A DNA stretch of 64,000 nucleotides from Oscillospiraceae bacterium (GCA_025758045.1 CP107208.1:2790001-2854000), one strand, 5' to 3'. Positions 25,481-34,144 are shown, numbered from the stretch's first letter. Numbers and translations: made by a program. Notes: generated from the sequence alone by a model not told the origin.

Positions 25481-26809
25481 TTACTTGGTCAAATCGATTT
25501 TCTGTTCGCACTCAGCCTGCATATCCTTCAGCGCCTGCTCCGGGGTGACAGTGCCGGCGGCCGCAGCGCTCAAATGCTGACCAACGATGTCCTGCAGCTC
25601 TGCATACTGGGTGATAACAGGAGGAGTCACAAGGTAATCAAGGCTCTTAAAGACCGCTTCGCGATTTGCCGGAGGAGTCTTTTCTTTGTACTGAGCGATG
25701 ATATCCTCGTCCTGAACCGGAGGCAGCTCCCAGCCTGCGTCCAGGCGGATCTGCGTTGCTTCACGGTTGGAGGAAATGTAGGTGATGAACTTAACGGCTT
25801 CATCCGCGACCTGAGAATCTTTGGAAACGACGTAACCGTTGGAGAAGAAGTGCGTAGCCTTCTGAGTGTGACCAGGTTCAACAACGATATCCCAATCGAA
25901 GTCGCAATTGCTCGTATATTCGGGGAATGCCCAAATACCCGTCACAATCATGCCAAGGCGGCCAGACTCAAACAGGTCCCAGTCACCCATGCCTGCCATC
26001 TGCTCCTCGGTGGGCATAACATTGGTTTTCTGCTGCATGTCAACCATGTACTGCAGCGTTTCAATGTTTTCCGGGGTATCCATCGTGAACTCCGTAAAGT
26101 CATCATTGAAAAGGCTGCCGCCATTCTGCTTAACGGTCTTATAGAACTCGTTGAAGGAAATGGGATGATAATAGCCGTAGATATTATCACCCAGCGCACG
26201 GATTTTCTCCGCCGCAGCCATTGCATCCTCCCACTTCCAGTCGTCCGTGGGATAGTCGATGCCGGCCTGATCAAACAGATCCTTGTTGTAAATCAGCACA
26301 ACATTCGAGAAGCTATCAGGAACACCATACTGCACGCCGTCAGCGCTGAACGCTTTCAGGGCCATATCGTTGTAGATAGAGGTGTCGATGCCGTCTTTGG
26401 TCAGGATGTCATCCAGCGGCATCAATGCGCCCTTCTTTGCGTAAGAGACGAAATTCTGGTAATCCAGTTCAAAAACATCGGGAGCCTGGCCGCCGGAAAC
26501 CTTCGCCGTCATCTGCGTAAAGTAGTCGTCATAGCCATAGGTCTGCAGGTCGATGGTGACATTGGGGTTTTCTTTCATATAGTTGTCAACCATCTGCTGC
26601 AGATACTGCTCGTTGTCTCCGGACCCGGAGTACTGTGCAAACGTGATTGTCACAGGCTCATTAGAAGCCTCCGATGCTGCCGTGCTTTCCGTAGAAGCTG
26701 CATCAGAAGAGCTTGCCACGGTACTTGCAGACGAGGCTGCCGAACCGCAGGCACTGAGTGCAAGCATTGCGGCCATCGAGCATGCCATGTAAGGAATCGC
26801 CTTTTTCAT
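25481..26809 (-). CDS. Extracellular carbohydrate-binding lipoprotein (CUT1, MalE-like)
   Basis: This 442-residue solute-binding protein captures the sugar for the MalF/MalG-type permease. The signal peptide MKKAIPYMACSMAAMLALSAC puts the lipidated cysteine at 21, followed by a Ser/Ala/Thr-rich linker. The mature part has the family features GGQAPDVFELDYQNF and GRLGMIVTGIWAFPEY. It is the first gene of the importer-GH31-pgmB operon, with the strong SD AAGGAGG. Oligosaccharide specificity is not readable, but the neighbouring enzymes argue for an alpha-glucoside. Confidence 0.93.
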   Translation of the reverse strand: MKKAIPYMACSMAAMLALSACGSAASSASTVASSSDAASTESTAASEASNEPVTITFAQYSGSGDNEQYLQQMVDNYMKENPNVTIDLQTYGYDDYFTQMTAKVSGGQAPDVFELDYQNFVSYAKKGALMPLDDILTKDGIDTSIYNDMALKAFSADGVQYGVPDSFSNVVLIYNKDLFDQAGIDYPTDDWKWEDAMAAAEKIRALGDNIYGYYHPISFNEFYKTVKQNGGSLFNDDFTEFTMDTPENIETLQYMVDMQQKTNVMPTEEQMAGMGDWDLFESGRLGMIVTGIWAFPEYTSNCDFDWDIVVEPGHTQKATHFFSNGYVVSKDSQVADEAVKFITYISSNREATQIRLDAGWELPPVQDEDIIAQYKEKTPPANREAVFKSLDYLVTPPVITQYAELQDIVGQHLSAAAAGTVTPEQALKDMQAECEQKIDLTK

Positions 26810-26871
26810 TGTTTTTCCTCCTTGTATAAGTAGTGGAACACTTGATTTTTTGCTCTTCTTCGCTTACACTT

Positions 26872-26900
26872 ATTATAGAAGAGCAATAAGACGCTCTTTG
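26872..26900 (-). promoter_or_regulatory. Probable promoter of the binding-protein operon, with inverted repeat
   Basis: A perfect TATAAT (minus strand, 26872-26877) lies 63 bases before the start. The -35 region is poor and is covered by the inverted repeat AAGAGC-N8-GCTCTT (26879-26898). Regulator-dependent initiation is plausible. Confidence 0.5.
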
Positions 26901-26906
26901 GATTTG

Positions 26907-26945
26907 GGCTGCACAGACTTTGGACGGTTGGTGCAGTCCTTTTTT
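26907..26945 (+). other. Hairpin with plus-strand T-run at the lacI 3' end
   Basis: GGCTGCAC and GTGCAGTC form a stem followed by CTTTTTT on the plus strand, overlapping the lacI stop. In the minus-strand transcript it has no U-run after it, so it may only protect the lacI mRNA end or block antisense reading. Confidence 0.4.
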
Positions 26946-27975
26946 ATTCCTCCCCTCTCATATCTCGAACGGATTCCCGGCGAGAAAGGCTAACCGGAAT
27001 AATAACCTCTCGCTTTGTCATATCCGCGTCTTGAATGTTATCTAAAAGCAGTTCAACTGCCTTTTCACCTTTTTGTGAGATTTCTTGGCGAACCGTCGTC
27101 AGTCCTGGTGTCAGATATTTAGAAATCTCCAAATCGTCAAATCCAACGATAGAAATATCATTGGGAACCGAAACTCCCTGTTCGTAGAACCCCTTCATAG
27201 CTCCAATAGCTAAGATATCTGCGGTAGCAACTACTGCTGTGACATCTTTATTTTCATTGCACAGTTTACGTGCAAGCTCGATGCCACTATCGTAATCAAC
27301 TTTGCCTTCATAAACAAGTGTGGAATCATATGGGATTCCGGCTTCTTCCAGTGCCTGTTGGTAGCCGCAGAGCCTTTTCTTTATGACACCGTTTTCTTTG
27401 ATCTGACCGCAGAAAAAAGCAATTTTTTTATGCCCATATCCAATCACATGATTGGTAGCCAGATAACTTCCATAGGCATCATCAATTCGTATGCTATGGT
27501 AATAATGATCGTTACAGTAGCTGTCAATCAATACAATGGGGATTTGTGTTTTCTTCATTTGACGGTAAAAGTCATCCGGGTACATACCGATAACAATAAT
27601 CCCGTCAAGGTTCCGTTCTTTAGCCAAAGTCAAGTAGCTTTCATTTACATCTGTGGCCGAAATAATCACATGATAGCCATGCTGTCTTGCGTGATACTCA
27701 ATGCTGCCAACGATTTCACTGTAAAAATCATTTTGCAGCATCAGTTTGCTGCCGGGCTCGGTCTGTGGAATGACAATTCCAATCAGCTTTGAATCTCTAC
27801 TGGACAGGCTTCGCGCACTGAGATCGGGAACATAATTCAAATCCCGAATCGCATCGTACACACGGGTCTTGGTCTGCTCGGAGATTGATTTCTTGTCATT
27901 CAAAACATAAGACACCGTAGCCGTACTGACTTGGGCACGCTCTGCCACATCTTTTAGTGTTGCGCGTCTTGCCAT
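26944..27975 (-). CDS. LacI family transcriptional regulator
   Basis: This 343-residue repressor has an N-terminal HTH (TLKDVAERAQVSTATVSYVL, residues about 6-25) with the hinge helix region YVPDLSARSLSS, and a periplasmic-binding-like effector domain. The protein is transcribed from its own promoter at 28034-28062 and faces the six-hairpin glycosidase gene. Two TTAA-n-CG-n-TTAA sites in the divergent region are the likely operators. It probably represses both arms of the alpha-glucoside locus until an inducer binds. Confidence 0.94.
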   Translation of the reverse strand: MARRATLKDVAERAQVSTATVSYVLNDKKSISEQTKTRVYDAIRDLNYVPDLSARSLSSRDSKLIGIVIPQTEPGSKLMLQNDFYSEIVGSIEYHARQHGYHVIISATDVNESYLTLAKERNLDGIIVIGMYPDDFYRQMKKTQIPIVLIDSYCNDHYYHSIRIDDAYGSYLATNHVIGYGHKKIAFFCGQIKENGVIKKRLCGYQQALEEAGIPYDSTLVYEGKVDYDSGIELARKLCNENKDVTAVVATADILAIGAMKGFYEQGVSVPNDISIVGFDDLEISKYLTPGLTTVRQEISQKGEKAVELLLDNIQDADMTKREVIIPVSLSRRESVRDMRGEE

Positions 27976-28004
27976 ATCGACTCCACCAATCTTACGGATT
28001 TAGT

Positions 28005-28016
28005 TTAAGCGTTTAA
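28005..28016. promoter_or_regulatory. LacI-type operator 1
   Basis: TTAAGCGTTTAA is a near-perfect palindrome with a central CG, typical of LacI-family sites. It lies just downstream of the lacI transcription start, which implies autorepression. Confidence 0.65.
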
Positions 28017-28033
28017 CTCTTTTCTCTGGCATT

Positions 28034-28062
28034 ACAATACCACGCGGGCAGCAAAATGTCAA
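28034..28062 (-). promoter_or_regulatory. lacI promoter
   Basis: Minus strand TTGACA (28057-28062) and TATTGT (28034-28039) are separated by 17 bases. Confidence 0.75.
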
Positions 28063-28064
28063 CA

Positions 28065-28079
28065 GTTAATTAAATTAAC
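28065..28079. promoter_or_regulatory. Perfect palindrome between the divergent promoters
   Basis: GTTAATT-A-AATTAAC lies between the two -35 elements, with outer AACA/TGTT continuing the symmetry. It could be an activator or auxiliary regulator site. Confidence 0.5.
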
Positions 28080-28102
28080 CTGTTATTTGTAAAAAAATAT
28101 TG

Positions 28103-28131
28103 TTGACTACGCCGAACATTCCTGTTATATT
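28103..28131 (+). promoter_or_regulatory. Promoter of the six-hairpin glycosidase-GH65 unit
   Basis: TTGACT (28103-28108) and TATATT (28126-28131) with a 17-base spacer, 69 bases before the start codon. Confidence 0.75.
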
Positions 28132-28147
28132 GATGATAGCAACAAGG

Positions 28148-28159
28148 TTAATCGCTTAA
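28148..28159. promoter_or_regulatory. LacI-type operator 2
   Basis: TTAATCGCTTAA shares the TTAA-n-CG-n-TTAA pattern with operator 1 and sits in the equivalent place, just downstream of the plus-strand transcription start. Confidence 0.65.
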
Positions 28160-28200
28160 TCTTATTTGTGTGCTTATTTCACTTTATAAGGGGATTCACT

Positions 28201-29988
28201 ATGGACAAGTATCTGCCAACCGGCAATGATTTCGTTTCTTTGCCCCGCATCAACGAACGAACAGGCGGGATAGAGGACATAACATTCCTATATATGGCTG
28301 CAAAAGGGCTTATAGATATTCGCGGGAGCGAATCCACACCTTTGATTCAGCCTTATGTTCATTTAGATGGCGTCGGTTCCCTCTCTTCGGCTCATCTTGC
28401 GTGGACCCGGCTTGATGATTGGCTGCCCCAGTCTACCGCACAGCTTGGCAGCCTTGAACTCAAAACCCTTTACGTGCCTCCTATTGATGAACGCGGTTTC
28501 GCAATGCAGATGACGGTTCATAATACTTCTGAAAGCGCACAAGATGTTGTTATAGGGTTAAATGGATGCTGGGCCTCCTCTTGGCACTGTGTAAACGAGG
28601 ACAAGCCGTTAAGTGGTAAAGCAACTTGTTTCCGCAGTGGCTGGAACAGCAGTTTGATTTTCGAATATCATGCAGGATTCCCGATGTTCTCCTTTGCTCC
28701 TATGGCCGATGCACAAACAGATTCTTCTTTTACCTGTTCCGATGATGGCAGTATTACCTACGATTTATCCCATCACTGTACAATTGCTGCCGATGGAACA
28801 GCCTCGGTCGTATTTTATTGGGGTCTCGGTTTCGAGGAAGTTGCTGCCGCAACAAGCGCCAAAGAAATGCTCCGGCAGACTTTCGATGCGGAACTCACAA
28901 AAACAAGGGCTTGGCTTCAAGAGCGTCGTGTCACCTTTAATGGTGATGCAAAGCTCACACAGCTCTACAATACGAATCTGTTCTTCTGTATGTTCTTCTC
29001 AACCGGCATTACACTTGACACCGAAGAGTTGGTGCTCGTTACCAGCAGAAGCCCCCGCTACTATGTAAGTGCCGCTTATTGGGATCGAGACAGTCTGCTT
29101 TGGAGTTTCCCGGCTATTTTGGACGCCGATTCCGAACGTGCCAAAGAAATGCTTTCCTATGTATTCGGCCGACAGCGCCGAAATTTTGGCATCCATTCAC
29201 GATACATTGATGGCACTGTTTTGGAGCCTGGCTTTGAGCTGGACGAACTCGTTGCCCCTCTTCTGGCGCTTGAACGCTACATTAACAAAACCGACGACAA
29301 ATCCATTTTGAATGATTCCGATATCGCTCAAGGCATAAGCCTCATTTTGAATTGCCTGCGGCAGCATGAAGCCGCATCTTGCAGATTGTATGATACTTTC
29401 CTGCAGCCAACAGACGATGAGCACGTTTACCCCTATATTACATACGATAATGTGCTTGTGTGGAAAGCACTCAAAGATTTGGCCCAACTCGCACCTCAAT
29501 ATGCACATCTTGAAAAAACTGCCGATGAAATCAAAGATGCTATTATGACGCATTGTGTCCAAAAGGACGCAGAGGGGAAACCTTATTTCGGATGGTCTAT
29601 TGATTTGAACGGCAGCCATGATGTTTATGACGAGCCGCCGGGAAGTCTACAACTGCTTCCTTTGTTCGGCTTTTGCAGCCTCACCGATGAGGTATACCGC
29701 AATACCGTTGCAATGATTCGTTCGCCGGAATACAAATACAGCTTTGCTAACAGTCCAATCAACGAAATCGGGTGTCCACACGCACCTCACCCTTGGATCT
29801 TAAGTTTAGCCAATAGCTTGCTGTGCGGGCGTGTAGAACATTGCCGCGCCATTTTGGAAAAAATCTCTATGGACAATGGCATCGCATGCGAAAGCGTTGA
29901 TGAAGTGACTGGTTACTGCACCACCGGCGAGGCTTTCGCTACCTGCGCAGGATTCCTTTGCCATTCTATCCGTGAAGCATTACTATAA
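28201..29988 (+). CDS. Six-hairpin glycosidase-like enzyme, family not assigned
   Basis: This 595-residue cytoplasmic protein without signal peptide has an N-terminal beta-rich domain (to about residue 240) and a C-terminal part reading like an (alpha/alpha)6 barrel. The latter includes AAYWDRDSLLWSFPAIL, a conserved Arg/acid-rich stretch ending LEPGFELDEL, and YDEPPGSLQLLPLFGF. The layout recalls GH125, GH15 and GH63-like enzymes, but I cannot assign a family. AAGGGG precedes the ATG at 28201. It is followed after 19 bases by GH65, so it probably trims or deblocks the same alpha-linked substrate. Catalytic acids are only guessed. Confidence 0.75.
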   Translation: MDKYLPTGNDFVSLPRINERTGGIEDITFLYMAAKGLIDIRGSESTPLIQPYVHLDGVGSLSSAHLAWTRLDDWLPQSTAQLGSLELKTLYVPPIDERGFAMQMTVHNTSESAQDVVIGLNGCWASSWHCVNEDKPLSGKATCFRSGWNSSLIFEYHAGFPMFSFAPMADAQTDSSFTCSDDGSITYDLSHHCTIAADGTASVVFYWGLGFEEVAAATSAKEMLRQTFDAELTKTRAWLQERRVTFNGDAKLTQLYNTNLFFCMFFSTGITLDTEELVLVTSRSPRYYVSAAYWDRDSLLWSFPAILDADSERAKEMLSYVFGRQRRNFGIHSRYIDGTVLEPGFELDELVAPLLALERYINKTDDKSILNDSDIAQGISLILNCLRQHEAASCRLYDTFLQPTDDEHVYPYITYDNVLVWKALKDLAQLAPQYAHLEKTADEIKDAIMTHCVQKDAEGKPYFGWSIDLNGSHDVYDEPPGSLQLLPLFGFCSLTDEVYRNTVAMIRSPEYKYSFANSPINEIGCPHAPHPWILSLANSLLCGRVEHCRAILEKISMDNGIACESVDEVTGYCTTGEAFATCAGFLCHSIREALL

Positions 29989-30007
29989 AAGAAAGAAGGA
30001 TGCTTTT

Positions 30008-32146
30008 ATGCGTCAAGACACAATTTTGAAGCCTTGGCAAATTGAGCTTACGACAAATAGCACAAATGATAGTTTTGAAGAAAGCACTTTTTTCACCGGG
30101 AACGGCCGCATGGGCATCCGTGGATATCTTCCATTCTGGCAGGAGAAACGCACCTTTGAGACAGGTCTGTTCGTTGCCGGTATCTTCGGTGAAATCAAAC
30201 CCGGCATCACCGATTTCGTGAACCTGCCCACTCCCGTCTGGGGAAATATCGAATGTGATGGACATCCCATTACACTTTCCTCTCCCGTATCCAGCACCCT
30301 AGATATGAAAACAGGCGTTCGCTCACAGTCTTTTTTAGCCAAAAGTGGTGAAACCGCTTTAAATATTGAGCATCATGTGTTCTGCAGTATGTCCGATCCC
30401 TCACTGCTCGTACAGCGGCTTTCTTTCTCCGCATCACGCACCTCCAATATCTCGGTATATGCAGGAATTCATACTGCTTGCTGCAACTGCCCTGTTCCGG
30501 ATGATCAGGTAAAAGAAAATCACGAAACCATCAAACTTGCCGAGCCCACCCAGCATGACATGTGCAAGGATTCTGTTGATTGTACTTTCTCCATTTTAGG
30601 TACCGGCTTGATTGTAAGAGAACAGATGTCTTTCCATACTTCTTTTTCAGATTCTGAAGACTATATCTCTGATGATGTCCTTGGAAAGCAGTGGTGCGGG
30701 ATTTTACAAAGCGGTCAAAATGTTGTTTTGGAAATCACCACGCGCATCACCACAAGTCGAGATATCGACCCACTTATTGGGAGCAACAAAATCTCTGACA
30801 CTTATGATGAACTCTTTGCAAAATCCTCTCTGGCATGGGCCTCTCGGTGGAATGAGTCGGATATCGAAATCGATGGAGCTCCTGATGATCAGTCCGCTGT
30901 GCGGTACAACATTTTCCAGCTTATCACCAGCTGTTCTGCCCGCGACAGCAGCGTAAGTATCGGCGCTCGCGGATTGACGCACACACGGTATAAGGGATGC
31001 TATTTCTGGGATACCGATCTCTTTATGTTATCCTTCTTCCTGTATAGCCACCCCGAAGCCGCCAAAAACTTAATGGAATATCGCGTAAGAACCCTTCCGC
31101 AGGCGAAAGAGAACGCCCAAAAGATGAACAATGCCGGTGCCCGGTATCCTTGGATGACATCCTTTGACGGTTCTGAGCAGTGCGAAAGCTGGGACATTGG
31201 TGCCAGTGAGTTGCACATTACCGCGGATATTCCATTCGCTATGCAGCAGTACCTTGATGCAACAGGCGATGAAAGCTTTTACCTGCAGGCCCTGGAAGTC
31301 TACATCGAAACTGCTCGTTTCTGGTATAGCCGCTGCATCATTCATCCTGATGGCTCTGCTGACCTCATGTTCTGCAAGGGGCCTGATGAATATTGCGGCA
31401 TTACCAACAACAATCTCTTTACCAATTGCATGGTAAAGTTTAATCTTGATTTGGCCATCAAGGCAGCGCTGAAACTCAAGGAAACCGATTCCAATCGGTA
31501 TTCGAAGCTTTCCCTCAGCGATGAGGAAGTCCTTGCCTGGCATTCTCTGCGAGACAATTTGAAAGAATGTCGCGATCCGCAAACTGGCCGATATTTGCCG
31601 GATGAGACTTTTACTCGGTTAGAGCCCGTGGACATTAAAACGCTCAAAACCGATGACGGTGCCAGCTATCATCATGTTTGCTTTGACCGTCTGCAAAGGT
31701 ATCAAGTTATCAAGCAGGCTGACACGTTGCTTCTGATGTCCCGGTTGCCTAAGAAGTTCACTCCCGAAGAGCGTCTGAACGCATGGGAAGATTTCGAGCC
31801 GTGCTGCTTGCACGATTCCACTCTGAGCTTCGCTAGCCATGCACTTTTTGCTGCACAAAACGGCCTGCAGGAGGCTGCCGAAAAATATTTCAAAAAAGCG
31901 CTGTATCTCGACCTACACGAAATCATGAACAACACCGGAAAAGAAGGTCTTCATCTTGCCTGCTTGGGCGAAACGTGGTCAAGTATCTTCTTTGGCTTCT
32001 TGGGAGCGAACTTTAATGGAGATACGCCAGCGTTCTCCCCTGTTTTGCCAACCGGCTGGAAAGCGCTCAGAATGAATTTCTATTGGCAAGGAAGAATCTA
32101 TCACCTAGCTGTTTCAGATAATCATTACATAGTTACAATAGCCTAA
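30008..32146 (+). CDS. Glycoside hydrolase family 65 phosphorylase (alpha-glucoside phosphorylase)
   Basis: GH65 enzymes cleave alpha-glucosides such as maltose, trehalose, kojibiose or nigerose with phosphate, inverting the anomer to give beta-glucose-1-phosphate. The general acid is E461 in KGPDEYCGITNNN. The phosphate/substrate-site blocks GCYFWDTDLFM, DDGASYHHVCFDRLQ and VIKQADTLLL are present, and the 712-residue length fits. AGAAGGA precedes the ATG at 30008. PgmB at this locus would use the product. The GPDEYC context (most members have GPDEYH) may indicate unusual specificity; the disaccharide is unknown. Confidence 0.92.
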   Translation: MRQDTILKPWQIELTTNSTNDSFEESTFFTGNGRMGIRGYLPFWQEKRTFETGLFVAGIFGEIKPGITDFVNLPTPVWGNIECDGHPITLSSPVSSTLDMKTGVRSQSFLAKSGETALNIEHHVFCSMSDPSLLVQRLSFSASRTSNISVYAGIHTACCNCPVPDDQVKENHETIKLAEPTQHDMCKDSVDCTFSILGTGLIVREQMSFHTSFSDSEDYISDDVLGKQWCGILQSGQNVVLEITTRITTSRDIDPLIGSNKISDTYDELFAKSSLAWASRWNESDIEIDGAPDDQSAVRYNIFQLITSCSARDSSVSIGARGLTHTRYKGCYFWDTDLFMLSFFLYSHPEAAKNLMEYRVRTLPQAKENAQKMNNAGARYPWMTSFDGSEQCESWDIGASELHITADIPFAMQQYLDATGDESFYLQALEVYIETARFWYSRCIIHPDGSADLMFCKGPDEYCGITNNNLFTNCMVKFNLDLAIKAALKLKETDSNRYSKLSLSDEEVLAWHSLRDNLKECRDPQTGRYLPDETFTRLEPVDIKTLKTDDGASYHHVCFDRLQRYQVIKQADTLLLMSRLPKKFTPEERLNAWEDFEPCCLHDSTLSFASHALFAAQNGLQEAAEKYFKKALYLDLHEIMNNTGKEGLHLACLGETWSSIFFGFLGANFNGDTPAFSPVLPTGWKALRMNFYWQGRIYHLAVSDNHYIVTIA

Positions 32147-32151
32147 AACAT

Positions 32152-32210
32152 GGCCTATAAGGTTCACAGTGTTTACCTGCCTTGAATCTTATAGGCCTTT
32201 CCGTTTTGTT
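32152..32210 (+). terminator. Intrinsic terminator after GH65
   Basis: GGCCTATAAG (32152-32161) pairs exactly with CTTATAGGCC (32188-32197), followed by TTTCCGTTTTG. It ends the plus-strand arm of the locus. Confidence 0.85.
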
Positions 32211-32301
32211 TTATTATACATTACATTCCCTTTTTAAACCCTCATTCCTTTCCCCAAAGTATATACTACAATATTATAATGCTCACACTTGTCAGATATC
32301 A

Positions 32302-32331
32302 TTGATTTTCTTCATTTATCTGTGCTATCAT
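32302..32331 (+). promoter_or_regulatory. Possible promoter of the DUF4300 lipoprotein gene
   Basis: TTGATT (32302-32307) and TATCAT (32326-32331) with an 18-base spacer in otherwise featureless AT-rich DNA. Confidence 0.4.
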
Positions 32332-32422
32332 TTATTGCGAAGCCAACACGATTATATCTTTCTCATATATTGGCATTTTCGATAGGAAAAATCTTCTCAA
32401 AAACACAGCGAGGTGATTATTT

Positions 32423-33331
32423 TTGAAATTCCGAACCTTTTTTGTCTGCACCGCTGCACTTTTTTGCGGTGCATTTCTGGCAGGATGCAGTAAAACCCCT
32501 TCTCTTCCAGTCCTTCAGCAGATTGAATATTCCAACTTAGCAGATGCGGATACGCAGAATCTTCTTTCCGATCTTTTGCAAAACGCCGGCGTATCTGACC
32601 TTCGGATACAAACCTTCTTTGAACATGTTCAAAAATTCAATAGCGCTGTAGATCCAGCATGGCTCACCACAGGATTTGAAACCTCAAAGCCTCTGGATTT
32701 GAAATATGATCCGTATTCTATGCAGGATGTATGGGCGGAAAAATATGGCACCTTCCCTGGCTGGAACTGTCGAATCACCGCCTGTGGACTTTTCGGTGAT
32801 TTCATCACCGTCACTGGCGAAGCAGACTTCAATGCAGCCGAGGACACTTTATTTATGGACTATGAAACGCTGGATACTGACCCCGAGGCCCTTTGTGGTG
32901 ACAACAGGCAGAAATTCGATGCGCTGTTTGCTCCCGTTAAAACTACCAACACAACCGACATTCCCACGCATTTAAAAGCAATTCAGCAGGAATGGAAAAG
33001 GCGCGGTCTATCCTTTGTAGAAGATGATAAAATTCGTCTTATCTCCGTAGTTCTACACGATCAGTTTTCTGAAACAGACAATTCCCTTATGATTGGCCAT
33101 GTCGGCGTTATGCTTCCCACATCGGATGCCGTATATTTCGTGGAAAAGGTCGCTTTTCAGGAGCCATATCGTTTATTAAAATTCAAAAATCGAACTGAGT
33201 TGAGCGATTACCTGATGCTGAAATACGACAATTCCTGGGGGCAGGATACGGCTCACACTTTTATTATGGATAATGCGAATTTGATGGACGGCTGGCGCAT
33301 TCTGGAAGAGCCGACTGCCTCTAACGGATAA
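32423..33331 (+). CDS. DUF4300 family lipoprotein
   Basis: This 302-residue exported lipoprotein of unknown function has the signal peptide MKFRTFFVCTAALFCGAFLAGC with lipidated Cys22. The mature part has IEYSNLADADTQNLLSDLLQ, KYDPYSMQDVWAEKYGTFPG and WNCRITACGLFGD, which match the DUF4300 pattern. The start is a TTG at 32423 with GAGGTGA six bases upstream. It stands alone between terminators and is not obviously part of the sugar locus. Confidence 0.85.
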   Translation: MKFRTFFVCTAALFCGAFLAGCSKTPSLPVLQQIEYSNLADADTQNLLSDLLQNAGVSDLRIQTFFEHVQKFNSAVDPAWLTTGFETSKPLDLKYDPYSMQDVWAEKYGTFPGWNCRITACGLFGDFITVTGEADFNAAEDTLFMDYETLDTDPEALCGDNRQKFDALFAPVKTTNTTDIPTHLKAIQQEWKRRGLSFVEDDKIRLISVVLHDQFSETDNSLMIGHVGVMLPTSDAVYFVEKVAFQEPYRLLKFKNRTELSDYLMLKYDNSWGQDTAHTFIMDNANLMDGWRILEEPTASNG

Positions 33332-33341
33332 CGAAAACAAA

Positions 33342-33388
33342 AGGAGCTGTTGCACAGAGGAGACCCAAGTGCAGCAGCTCCTCGTTTT
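33342..33388 (+). terminator. Terminator after the DUF4300 gene
   Basis: AGGAGCTGTTGCAC and GTGCAGCAGCTCCT pair over nearly their whole length, followed by CGTTTTGTGTTGTT. Confidence 0.8.
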
Positions 33389-33399
33389 GTGTTGTTCAT

Positions 33400-33610
33400 A
33401 CATGTTAGTGATCTTGTATTTGCCGGGGAAACAAGTTTTCTCCAAATCCTCATTGATGATGTCGCCATTGAGGGACCACGTAATGTTCTTCTCCGCAGCC
33501 TCATCTAACACCTGCCGTACTGTATGCCGTGAGCAGTGAATCGTTGACTCAATCATCCGTTGCGTATAACCGAGATAATTAAGTCGCAAAATCTCCAAAC
33601 TATTTGCCAT
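33400..33610 (-). pseudogene. IS21-family IstA transposase N-terminal remnant
   Basis: The first ~66 residues, beginning MANSLEILRLNYLGYTQRMI, match the N-terminus of IstA-like transposases, including the HTH (STIHCSRHTVRQVLDEA) and ending with the familiar FPGKYK. After that the match stops and the frame runs into the neighbouring terminator. A full IstA is about 400-500 residues and needs istB; neither is present. Confidence 0.75.
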
Positions 33611-33648
33611 TTTGGAGCCTCCATAATGAATAGTCGCAGAAATTTACT

Positions 33649-33846
33649 GCGCCAAATGCTGTGATAGAAAATTTCTTCGGGCTGCTCAAAAGTGAGCTGC
33701 TGTATTTGCAGGAGTTCCGCTCCATGGAACACTTCAAACTGGAACTGATCGAATATCTAGACTACTACAACAACCGCAGGATCAAGGCAAAGCTAAAGGG
33801 CTTGCCGCCTGCAATTCACAGACAGCAAGCCCTTTCGGCTGCTTGA
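33649..33846 (+). pseudogene. IS3-family transposase (OrfB) C-terminal remnant
   Basis: NAVIENFFGLLKSELLYL followed by FKLELIEYLDYYNNRRI and LKGLPPAIHR is the C-terminal end of an IS3/IS150-group integrase-type transposase, including the last catalytic Glu of the DDE triad (VIENFF). Only about 65 residues remain. The 5' part was replaced at about 33640, next to the IS21 fragment. The right end of the element follows. Confidence 0.85.
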
Positions 33847-33867
33847 ACAATTTTTACTTCAGAATAT

Positions 33868-33887
33868 TGTCTAACTTTTTGGGGTCA
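33868..33887 (+). mobile_element. IS3-family right terminal inverted repeat
   Basis: The 20 bases read as the complement of the common IS3-group end TGACCCC-AAAAAGTTAGACA. They lie 22 bases after the transposase remnant. The left end is absent. The following stretch to 34106 shows no convincing gene. Confidence 0.7.
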
Positions 33888-34106
33888 CTTCAGAAAATTG
33901 GCTACGAGGAAATTGAAAACATTCTGAAAGCAGCAGGATTTATTCTGTTTTTTCTCAAAAAAATTGCCCCCTCCCCTGCCAAATTCCAGAAAGCGGCAGA
34001 AAAGTGGGAATCAAGGTGGGCAAACCGCCCCAAAATGGTTGGACAACACTGTAAAACCGTGTCCAAAAATTGGTTGGCGAAATCACTGATTTTCGACGCT
34101 ACAACA

Positions 34107-34144
34107 AAGAAAAAAGACTGTGACATCTTTTTCATCACAGTCTT
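34107..34144 (-). terminator. Terminator of the tRNA operon
   Basis: AAGACTGTGA pairs exactly with TCACAGTCTT, and on the minus strand a run of T's follows (complement of 34107-34113). It directly follows tRNA-Cys. Confidence 0.9.

Noticed and set aside
33400..33887. Intact insertion sequence
   Set aside because: Both transposase reading frames are truncated, only one terminal repeat is present, and no target-site duplication is visible.
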